Source of the DNA: Planctomycetaceae bacterium
GTDB lineage: Bacteria; Planctomycetota; Planctomycetia; Pirellulales; Thermoguttaceae
DNA: 8,393 bases
Direction of reading: 5' to 3'
Assembly (NCBI GenBank): GCA_031256755.1
Contig: JAIRPZ010000338.1
Coordinates: forward strand, 1-8,393
Position numbers and translations under genes: made by a program. Below the pieces are notes generated by a model. It was not told the DNA's origin. It was given only the letters and a program-made list of their open reading frames with translations, and did not search any database. Positions 1 to 5,499 of this stretch are shown here, piece after piece. The first letter of the stretch is position 1. Each line of letters starts with the position of its first letter.

Positions 1-53
1 AATTATCAATTTTCAATTAAAATATGTCTTGTCCGGCAGGACTGTCTGTTCGT

Positions 54-1703
54 CTACGGCACCGGCGTAAGAACAATCGTGACCAGCGTGTCCAGCGGCG
101 GAATCCGCTCCGTAAAACAGGCAAACTGCAATTTCGCATTTTCACTGCTGCTCTGAATCGGAATGTCCAGAATCGAACCAATAAAATTAGACAGCCCGAA
201 TAACTCGCCGCTCTCATCCGCAACATAATGCGTTTGCCCCTCTTCGTCCTGATATTCCCGGCTGCCGCTGAAAACCCAGTAAGACGACATCGGCTTTTTC
301 GCATCCTCGCCGCTGTTCGCCGCATCCCAAACCCAATCCTGCGCCGGACAGGACTTCTTTTCCCCGTTTTCCTGCCAGTGAAGCGTAATGCTGATTTTAT
401 CGCCGGTTGCCGGTGTAAATTCCCCGTCTTTGGAAACCTTCATCGGCTCACCCTGCCGGGCATTGACCACAAGCAACGCAGTATGAATCAAATGCGGTTC
501 AACCCGAACCGAAAGCAGCGATTCGTGTTCCTTCGTGCGTACACGGCATGCCAGCAGTTCAAGCAGCCCCTCCCGAAGAACAACTCTGCCAATCATCACA
601 ACACGTTTTTGCTCAATGTCGACCCAAATCCGGTGCTGCGGATTCAGCGGTATCAATTTATCAGGATTTTCCACAAGCGGAACAGCGGCGTGTTCTTCGG
701 CAATCATGGTCTCTTCCTTTGTTTTTTCTTCGGCAAGAATCCGTTCCCGCTCCGCTTCCATTGCCGCTGCGTCGTCCGTATCCTGCAATTCCGGCTTCGC
801 ATCCAGCGGACTTTTCGGCGTTTCATCAGGAGCGGAGTTCGCGGGCGTTTGAGGAACCCCACGCATTATATCTGCGTTTTTCCCGTCTGCGTTGTCCGGC
901 GGAGATGTCAGGGCAAGCATCAGCGTGAACGGCGACATCACAAACACCCAGAGAGCAAAGTACCAGAGTTTTCCCTTTTTGAGCCAGTCCAAAAGCCAAA
1001 CCAGTGCCGCAATACCGACAACACAACTGACCAGCATACCGATCATCAGCAGTCCGTCCGAAATTGTCCCTTTCTCTGCCGATGCCGTTTTGAACATACT
1101 TCTGATTTCGAGAACGCCGCTGCCGGCAATGACCGGAATCGACAGAATAAAAGAGAACGCCGCCGCTTCTTCCCGTTTGAGTTTGCAGAACAAGCCGGCA
1201 ACGATGGTTGTGCCGGATCGGGAAACGCCGGGAAGAATCGCAACCGCCTGAGCGCAGCCGATGATCATGGCATCTTTCCATGTCATCGTTAAAACGGTTT
1301 TTCCGCCTTCGGGCGTTTTTAATGTCAGCAGCAAAAGAATACCTGTAACAATAAAGCAGCCGGAAATGAGCGGCAAACAGTTTTCCATCCATGGAGCCCA
1401 TTGGTGGATCGGCAGTCCGACGGCGACAGCGGGAACCGTTGCGGCACACACGATAAGAATCCGCCGTTCATCGGCGAGCATTTCCATAATCCGCTGCCGG
1501 AACACGATCAGGACAGCGGCGAGCGATCCGACATGCAGCAGTATGTTGAGTTTGAGGAATTCACTGTTGTCTCGGGCAAGCGGAACGCCGAACCGCTCAA
1601 AAAGAGCGTTGACAACCGCATTATGACCGGAGGAACTGATCGGCAAAAATTCGCCGATGCCCTGGGCAACGGCAACAATAAGGATTTCAAGGAATTCAAA
1701 CAT
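54..1703 (-). CDS. uppP: Undecaprenyl-diphosphatase (UppP/BacA) with a C-terminal YdjY-like domain fusion
   Basis: 549 residues, about twice the usual ~270 of UppP. Residues 1-267 form the membrane enzyme that dephosphorylates undecaprenyl diphosphate to recycle the lipid carrier for peptidoglycan and other envelope polymers. The family's (E/Q)xxxE motif is Q14-x-x-x-E18, inside QGIGEFLPISSSGH with H27. The second signature, PGVSRSGTT, lies at 159-167. Several hydrophobic helices follow, the last at about 246-266. Residues 268-345 are a hydrophilic linker rich in Pro, Asp, Glu and Ala, with a charged, probably helical part at 311-340. Residues 346-549 resemble the YdjY domain known from planctomycete secreted proteins: WVDIEQKRVV, then REGLLELLAC, KEHES, and a tail with FTERIPPL and a TPVP end. 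The frame is open throughout, so this is a true fusion in this sequence. The ATG at 1703 starts exactly where UppP proteins start; no Shine-Dalgarno is seen. It lies downstream of the SorC-like gene on the same strand, 137 nt away, across a stem-loop. The UppP call is very secure and the YdjY call fairly secure; the role of the fused domain is unknown. Confidence 0.93.
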   Translation of the reverse strand: MFEFLEILIVAVAQGIGEFLPISSSGHNAVVNALFERFGVPLARDNSEFLKLNILLHVGSLAAVLIVFRQRIMEMLADERRILIVCAATVPAVAVGLPIHQWAPWMENCLPLISGCFIVTGILLLLTLKTPEGGKTVLTMTWKDAMIIGCAQAVAILPGVSRSGTTIVAGLFCKLKREEAAAFSFILSIPVIAGSGVLEIRSMFKTASAEKGTISDGLLMIGMLVSCVVGIAALVWLLDWLKKGKLWYFALWVFVMSPFTLMLALTSPPDNADGKNADIMRGVPQTPANSAPDETPKSPLDAKPELQDTDDAAAMEAERERILAEEKTKEETMIAEEHAAVPLVENPDKLIPLNPQHRIWVDIEQKRVVMIGRVVLREGLLELLACRVRTKEHESLLSVRVEPHLIHTALLVVNARQGEPMKVSKDGEFTPATGDKISITLHWQENGEKKSCPAQDWVWDAANSGEDAKKPMSSYWVFSGSREYQDEEGQTHYVADESGELFGLSNFIGSILDIPIQSSSENAKLQFACFTERIPPLDTLVTIVLTPVP

Positions 1704-1767
1704 GCCGGTTTAACGGGTTATTGGTCATTGATAAGGGAAAATTGATCGTCAGGTTGAAGAGCCATGC

Positions 1768-1838
1768 CGTGAAAAATGACGAACAGGAAATGGAAAACGG
1801 ACAATCATCTCCCGATTTCCTGTTCTGTTCTTTTCACG
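1768..1838 (-). terminator. Long stem-loop behind the SorC-like gene, probable terminator
   Basis: Perfect 11-bp arms GAACAGGAAAT (1781-1791) and ATTTCCTGTTC (1815-1825) enclose a 23-nt loop. After a 5x5 mismatch, a further 8 bp pair: CGTGAAAA (1768-1775) with TTTTCACG (1831-1838). On the minus strand the structure begins 2 nt after the stop codon of the SorC-like gene, and the inner stem is followed by GTCATTTTT. This fits an intrinsic terminator or attenuator ahead of uppP. The long loop and internal mismatch are atypical, so an RNA processing or stability element is also possible. Confidence 0.5.
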
Positions 1839-1840
1839 CT

Positions 1841-3037
1841 CTAATCCAGCAATTCTTTCGCCGTTTTGGCATCGACAATAAGATGCGTCCACAAACGGAG
1901 TTTTTCATTGGCAAGCAGCGGCTGAAGCGCATGCTTTTTTGATTCGCCGCATTCGCCGCACGGACCGGCAACAAGAACAATGTACTTGCCGTTTTTCCGC
2001 TCATTCGCCATCTGCACCAATTCGTCCAGTTCAAAGAGCGTTACGGCTCTGACCGGACATACCGATTCCGGCAGCGGCCCGTCCGCCGAATAAGGACGGA
2101 ACTGCACGTCGCCGACCCAGCCGGCATTGTGCATTTTTTTCAGCACTTCGGGCGAAATCAACTGCTGGTCAACCAAGTGCGTCAGGTATTGTTCCAGCAA
2201 GCCATGCCGGTGATCCGCAGCGGCAAGCGAAGTCACGATAATGTCAATGTCGTCCCGCTGCTCAAAAGAATAACGGATCGCCGGATTGGACTTCTGCTTT
2301 TCATAGTCATCGCTGCTCACGACCGTTGCCGAGAAAAGCGCGACAAATTTGACATTCATCAATGCCGGATCGAAAAACGAAAAGTATGTGGACGGCGATT
2401 TGTGCGGTTCATGCGGCAAAAAACCGCCGGACGAAATCGCATGGAGGACGATATGCGGCACTTCCGCACCCGACCGGATTTTGTACGCCAGCCGCCGGGC
2501 AACGAGCATCGTCGCATAGCCCGCACCCATTCCGAGGTGAACCGCCTGCTTTTCGGGGTCGTTCGGAAATTGTTCTTTCTTTTCCCGCCAGACGCGTTCA
2601 ATGAGTTCGATGATCGTGTCGGCAGCGGTGGAGGTTACGTGCTGGGCGGCGGTTTCACCGCTGACATTGATGACGGTGACTTCGCCGGGATGCTTGTACA
2701 GCGCATAACGGTTTGTCAACTTTTTGCAAAGCAGATTTTCCGGCGGCGGCTGTAAAAGAAGGAAACCGCGGTGACATGCTTCCCAGAACATGGGATAAAT
2801 TTTCTCCCGGGTAATGTCGGAGCGTCCCTTTGTTTTTTGCACCCAGCGTGCGACTCCGGTGGCGGCACCGCAATTCAAGTCGCTGTCAACGTCCACGTCG
2901 TTGGCTTCATCTTTAGCAGCGTGTCCGAGTTGCATAAAATAGCGGTCGCACACGGAAAAGATCATTTCATCCGATTCCTGCGAGGCGTGCCACTTCAGCG
3001 GCACCCTCACTTTATGTTCAATTTTTTTTCTTCCCAT
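1841..3037 (-). CDS. SorC-like sugar-sensing protein, probable transcriptional regulator
   Basis: 398 residues from the ATG at 3037. An in-frame start 34 codons upstream (3139) is rejected because it lies upstream of the likely -10 box and encodes an unconvincing N-terminus. No single signature is decisive, but the layout follows the SorC/DeoR-type sugar-binding family. Residues ~55-97 look like a winged helix-turn-helix (GVARWVQ, then SDITREKIYPMFWEACHRGF, ending in a hydrophobic beta strand). Residues ~100-398 look like the effector domain: VHLGMGAGYATMLVARRLA (166-184) in the position of the family's glycine-rich phosphosugar loop, VGDVQFRPYSADG (308-320) like the family's VGD-xxx-RF segment, and a C-terminal LIVDAKTAKELL like the usual LVTDExTAxxLL ending. 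The loop before that ending carries C360-G-E-C363. The protein is probably cytoplasmic. It is divergent from NAD kinase and followed by a stem-loop. Family assignment is inference from pattern; ligand and target genes are unknown. Confidence 0.55.
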   Translation of the reverse strand: MGRKKIEHKVRVPLKWHASQESDEMIFSVCDRYFMQLGHAAKDEANDVDVDSDLNCGAATGVARWVQKTKGRSDITREKIYPMFWEACHRGFLLLQPPPENLLCKKLTNRYALYKHPGEVTVINVSGETAAQHVTSTAADTIIELIERVWREKKEQFPNDPEKQAVHLGMGAGYATMLVARRLAYKIRSGAEVPHIVLHAISSGGFLPHEPHKSPSTYFSFFDPALMNVKFVALFSATVVSSDDYEKQKSNPAIRYSFEQRDDIDIIVTSLAAADHRHGLLEQYLTHLVDQQLISPEVLKKMHNAGWVGDVQFRPYSADGPLPESVCPVRAVTLFELDELVQMANERKNGKYIVLVAGPCGECGESKKHALQPLLANEKLRLWTHLIVDAKTAKELLD

Positions 3038-3101
3038 GGTAGTATTGTTTTCCCGTTTTGAGGCGGGAGTGGTTTTAGTTCTGTAATAAACAGCGTTCTT
3101 T

Positions 3102-3107
3102 ATTATA
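3102..3107 (-). promoter_or_regulatory. -10 box for the SorC-like gene
   Basis: Minus-strand TATAAT, a perfect match to the sigma70 -10 consensus, preceded by AATTGTGG. No good -35 lies 16-18 bp upstream. Predicted transcription start is near 3095, giving a leader of about 58 nt before the ATG at 3037. Confidence 0.5.
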
Positions 3108-3137
3108 CCACAATTTTCTGCAAAGACAGACGGCAAC

Positions 3138-3149
3138 AATAAATTTATT
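3138..3149. repeat. AT-rich 12-bp palindrome between divergent genes
   Basis: AATAAATTTATT is a perfect palindrome lying between the -10 boxes of the SorC-like gene and NAD kinase. It could be an operator, possibly for the regulator encoded beside it, but AT-rich palindromes of this length also arise by chance. Confidence 0.25.
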
Positions 3150-3219
3150 TTTCAAGGAAAACTGGGGCAGGCAGTATTGCGGATTGTGCTGCCGGTGCGG
3201 TGCGTGTGCAGGAACGGTG

Positions 3220-3225
3220 TATAAT
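3220..3225 (+). promoter_or_regulatory. -10 box of NAD kinase, apparently leaderless
   Basis: A perfect TATAAT ends 6 nt before the ATG at 3232, so a normal transcription start would fall on or beside the A of the start codon. A TG dinucleotide sits directly upstream, without the usual one-base gap of an extended -10. No -35 match is seen at 16-18 bp. No Shine-Dalgarno precedes the start. Confidence 0.45.
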
Positions 3226-3231
3226 ACCGGC

Positions 3232-4053
3232 ATGGATGTCATTTTATTAGGAAACGGAACAAAAGACGGTGTGCGGCGAACCGTCGAAAATCTCCGACCG
3301 GAAATCGCACGCCGTGCCAATATTCTGACCGAGGATTACACCGGTCAAAAAGATGTTTCCGGCTTTTCTGCCGATCTGGCGATCGTTTTCGGCGGCGACG
3401 GTTCGATTCTTCGTGCCGTTTGTCAAATGGGAACCAACCAGATTCCCGTTTTGGCGGTGCATCTCGGAACATTGAGTTTTCTTTCGACCATTCAGGCGGA
3501 TGAACTCATTCCTCTTCTCGACCGCCCGGATTTGCTGGAACTGCCGGTGCTAAAACATTTGCTGCTGCATTGCCGGTTGTTCCGCAGGAATCAAACCGAA
3601 CCCGCTTCGCAGTATTTGGTACTGAATGAAGCGGTAGTTCATGCGGTGCATGCCGCCCGCCCGATTGATGTGGAATTGTCGATTGACCGTGAATTGGTGA
3701 CAACATACCGCTGCAACGGACTGATCATCAGCACGCCTGTCGGTTCGACCGCATTCAGTTTATCGAGCGGCGGTCCGATTCTCCGCAAAGATATGGATGC
3801 AGTGGTGATTTCGCCGATCAGTCCGCATACATTGAGTAATCGTCCGCTGGTGGACTCGCCCGACCGTTTTTTGGAACTGCGGACATTGCAGCCGTCAGAG
3901 TTGATTGTAGACGGAAACCGCGTTGCCGAAATCGCACCGGACGATTCGGTGCGGATCACGCGGGCAAGTCAAACGTTCAAAACGGTTGCTGTTCCGGGCT
4001 TTTGCTACTATGAGTCGCTGCGTTCCAAACTCGGCTGGAACGGCAGTTTCTAG
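3232..4053 (+). CDS. nadK: NAD kinase (ATP/polyphosphate-NAD 2'-phosphotransferase)
   Basis: 273 residues, a typical length; cytoplasmic enzyme that phosphorylates NAD to NADP. Seen in order: the GGDG signature at 54-57 (catalytic D56) after LAIVF; AVHLGTLSFL at 75-84, in the place of the usual GxNxGxLGFL; the paired N132-E133 in VLNEAVVH; NGLIISTPVGSTAFSLSSGGPI at about 162-183; the PHTLSNRPLV segment; and a C-terminal LRSKLGW close to the usual family ending. Two family positions differ: H77 replaces the usual Asn, and N162 replaces the Asp of the usual DGLI motif. A TTG 48 nt upstream would add 16 Cys-rich residues and place the -10 box inside the gene, so the ATG at 3232 is preferred. The gene is divergent from the SorC-like gene and convergent with the SDR gene. 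Confidence 0.95.
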   Translation: MDVILLGNGTKDGVRRTVENLRPEIARRANILTEDYTGQKDVSGFSADLAIVFGGDGSILRAVCQMGTNQIPVLAVHLGTLSFLSTIQADELIPLLDRPDLLELPVLKHLLLHCRLFRRNQTEPASQYLVLNEAVVHAVHAARPIDVELSIDRELVTTYRCNGLIISTPVGSTAFSLSSGGPILRKDMDAVVISPISPHTLSNRPLVDSPDRFLELRTLQPSELIVDGNRVAEIAPDDSVRITRASQTFKTVAVPGFCYYESLRSKLGWNGSF

Positions 4054-4131
4054 GACGTTTCCAAAATGAGAGCGGCGGTTAATCGGGCGAAACGGGAAAC
4101 CGTTACGAGCGGCAACATTCACTGCCAGCCG
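4054..4131. other. Convergent intergenic spacer without a clear terminator
   Basis: 78 bp between the ends of NAD kinase and the SDR gene. The only structures seen are a 5-bp stem, AACGG-GAAA-CCGTT (4091-4104), with a GNRA-type loop, and a weaker GGCA/TGCC pairing. Neither is followed by a T tract, so termination here is uncertain. Confidence 0.3.
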
Positions 4132-5124
4132 TTAAATTTTACGCATCGCCGCCGCTAATCGTTTCATGCCTTCTTCCATCGAAAGAACAGGAGCATAACC
4201 GAAGTCCTGACGGGCTTTGGCAATGTTCAAATAATGGGTTTCGGCAAGAGTCGCCGCAAGAAACCGCGTCATCACCGGTTCGCCCCGCAAACGCCAAATT
4301 TTATACCACACTTCCAACGCAGTACCAAGTGTCCACGCCGCCGGCAAAGAAAGGGACCGCCTGACTTTCGGCAGTCCCTTCATCACCAGCACATTGTCAA
4401 TCCATTCCCAGCAGTTCACCGGTTCTCCCTGCGAAAGAAAATAGGCATTGCCGTTCACCGGACTGCCTTTGCCGGTCAATGCTTCCGCCGCCTGAATATG
4501 CCCCAAAGCCGCATTTTCGACAAAAGTAATGTCGATCATATTCCTGCCGCTGCCGACCCGAAAAAGTTTCCCCTTTTTGGCACGGTCAAGCAATCGGGGA
4601 ATCAAATGCCGGTCGCGCTCGCCGATAATGACGTGCGGACGAATCGAACACGTCAACAGCGGATTTGCCGGACTCAATCCGGCATCGAGAATCATTTTTT
4701 CCGCTATGGCCTTGCTGTGCGGATAATGAGCCAAAAACTTGGACGGATAGGGGGCGGTTTCATCGACTCCGGGCTGCGACCTCCCGTTGAAAACAACACT
4801 GGCACTGCTGGTGTAAATCAGTTTTTGCACGCCCGTTTCCTGACAAGCGTTCAGCACATTTTCGGCACCGAGAACATTCGTTTCATAAAAAGGCTGCCAA
4901 TGAACGGTGATGCTCGGAAGTGCCGCTGTGTGAAAGACGGTTTCGATTCCGCGGCACGCCTTTTGCAGCGAAGACCGGTCGGTGATGTCGCCGATGATCA
5001 GTTCCGCACCTTTCGGAATATCCGCATTGCGGCGGCAAAGAGTTCGGACTTTTTTCCCCCGCTCCAGCAATTGACAAGTGATTTCCCGACCAAGAAAACC
5101 GGTACCGCCGATAACAAGATCCAT
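4132..5124 (-). CDS. NAD(P)-dependent SDR oxidoreductase, 3beta-HSD/NSDHL-like (epimerase/dehydratase superfamily)
   Basis: 330 residues, a normal length for an extended short-chain dehydrogenase. The Rossmann loop GGTGFLG is at 6-12 (G6, G9, G12), with GDITD at 45-49 as the adenine-contact segment. Catalytic S106/S107 lie in YTSSASVVF and the Y134-x-x-x-K138 pair in YPHSKAIAEKMIL. SASVVF-x-G, followed by an acidic ETAPYP stretch, and IRPHVIIGERD with later ITFVENAALGHIQAAE are characteristic of the 3beta-hydroxysteroid dehydrogenase/NSDHL-type branch. That branch also includes OleD-type 2-alkyl-3-oxoalkanoate reductases, so the substrate cannot be named; a sterol, alkanoate or nucleotide-sugar role is possible. 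There is no signal peptide, so the protein is probably cytoplasmic. The ATG at 5124 puts the glycine loop at the expected N-terminal position. No Shine-Dalgarno is visible. The gene begins 20 nt after tRNA-His and probably shares its promoter. Confidence 0.88.
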   Translation of the reverse strand: MDLVIGGTGFLGREITCQLLERGKKVRTLCRRNADIPKGAELIIGDITDRSSLQKACRGIETVFHTAALPSITVHWQPFYETNVLGAENVLNACQETGVQKLIYTSSASVVFNGRSQPGVDETAPYPSKFLAHYPHSKAIAEKMILDAGLSPANPLLTCSIRPHVIIGERDRHLIPRLLDRAKKGKLFRVGSGRNMIDITFVENAALGHIQAAEALTGKGSPVNGNAYFLSQGEPVNCWEWIDNVLVMKGLPKVRRSLSLPAAWTLGTALEVWYKIWRLRGEPVMTRFLAATLAETHYLNIAKARQDFGYAPVLSMEEGMKRLAAAMRKI

Positions 5125-5144
5125 TGCAGTTGTTAAGGGTTAAG

Positions 5145-5219
5145 GGTGATCGAGGGGACTCGAACCCCCAACAACTGGAACCACAATCCAGTGCTCTAAC
5201 CAATTGAACTACGATCACC
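5145..5219 (-). tRNA. tRNA-His (anticodon GTG)
   Basis: Read on the minus strand, GTGATCG (5218-5212) and CGATCAC (5152-5146) form a perfect 7-bp acceptor stem. The D arm contains GTTCAATTGGTTAGAGC. The anticodon arm is CTGGA-TTGTGGT-TCCAG with anticodon GTG. The T arm is GGGGG-TTCGAGT-CCCCT. The base before the acceptor stem is G (complement of 5219) and the discriminator is C (complement of 5145), so the histidine-specific G-1:C73 pair is encoded. The 3' CCA is not encoded and must be added enzymatically. Confidence 0.97.
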
Positions 5220-5231
5220 GTGAAAGCCGGA

Positions 5232-5259
5232 ATTCTAAATGATTTTTCTGAATTGTCAA
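5232..5259 (-). promoter_or_regulatory. Sigma70 promoter of tRNA-His
   Basis: On the minus strand a perfect -35 TTGACA (5259-5254) is followed by a 16-bp spacer and TAGAAT (5237-5232, 5 of 6 matches). The predicted start falls near 5225, a few bases upstream of the tRNA 5' end at 5219. It probably also drives the SDR gene, because no terminator lies between the tRNA and its ATG. Confidence 0.8.
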
Positions 5260-5329
5260 GGGAGTTGTCTGACTGTCCGCGGGCAATCCCGTTTTGCGGG
5301 TTTTAACGGCTGCGGTCAAATCGGACATC

Positions 5330-5370
5330 CGGCAAAATGCTGATCCGCCGGAATTGCAAACATTTTGCCG
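5330..5370. repeat. 10-bp inverted repeat upstream of the lipoprotein gene
   Basis: CGGCAAAATG (5330-5339) and CATTTTGCCG (5361-5370) are perfect inverted arms around a 21-nt spacer, in the divergent region between the tRNA-His promoter and the lipoprotein gene. A possible -10 (TATATT, 5385-5390) lies 14 bp to the right, so the right arm would overlap or adjoin the -35 zone. This is compatible with an operator; an mRNA hairpin is less likely if transcription starts near 5397. Confidence 0.4.
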
Positions 5371-5499
5371 CCTTGTCCTAATTGTATATTTCGGATGACA
5401 ACGATTCCTCATGATGCGGCGAAACCGTTTGATTGAGGTCTTGCCGCAGGTCTGTTTTCCTCTTGCCCCCGCTGCCGGAAATCGTTAGAGTCCGCCGGT

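Noticed and set aside
1..53. AT-rich left edge with a short GTCC-GGCA-GGAC hairpin as the uppP terminator
   Set aside because: The stem is only 4 bp and is not followed by a proper T tract; the real terminator may lie outside the window.
228..1292. 354-codon plus-strand open frame
   Set aside because: It lies fully antisense to the secure uppP gene. Its translation is rich in Arg, Cys, His and Asn with no motif, as expected of an antisense shadow.
3038..3139. Upstream start adding 34 residues to the SorC-like protein
   Set aside because: It lies upstream of the likely -10 box at 3102-3107, so the codon would not be transcribed from that promoter.
3184..3231. TTG start extending NAD kinase by 16 codons
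   Set aside because: The extension is Cys-rich, does not resemble NAD kinase N-termini, and contains the TATAAT box.
4234..5136. 300-codon plus-strand open frame
   Set aside because: Antisense to the SDR gene, which has clear Rossmann and YxxxK motifs; the plus-strand translation is low-quality and Arg/Pro-rich.
5145..5219. tRNA-His as an integration site of a mobile element
   Set aside because: No integrase, no repeated tRNA 3' end and no foreign-looking gene block were seen nearby.
5290..5304. CCCGTTTTGCGGGTTTT as a plus-strand terminator
   Set aside because: The stem is only 4 bp and no plus-strand gene ends upstream of it; the nearest plus-strand gene begins at 5500.
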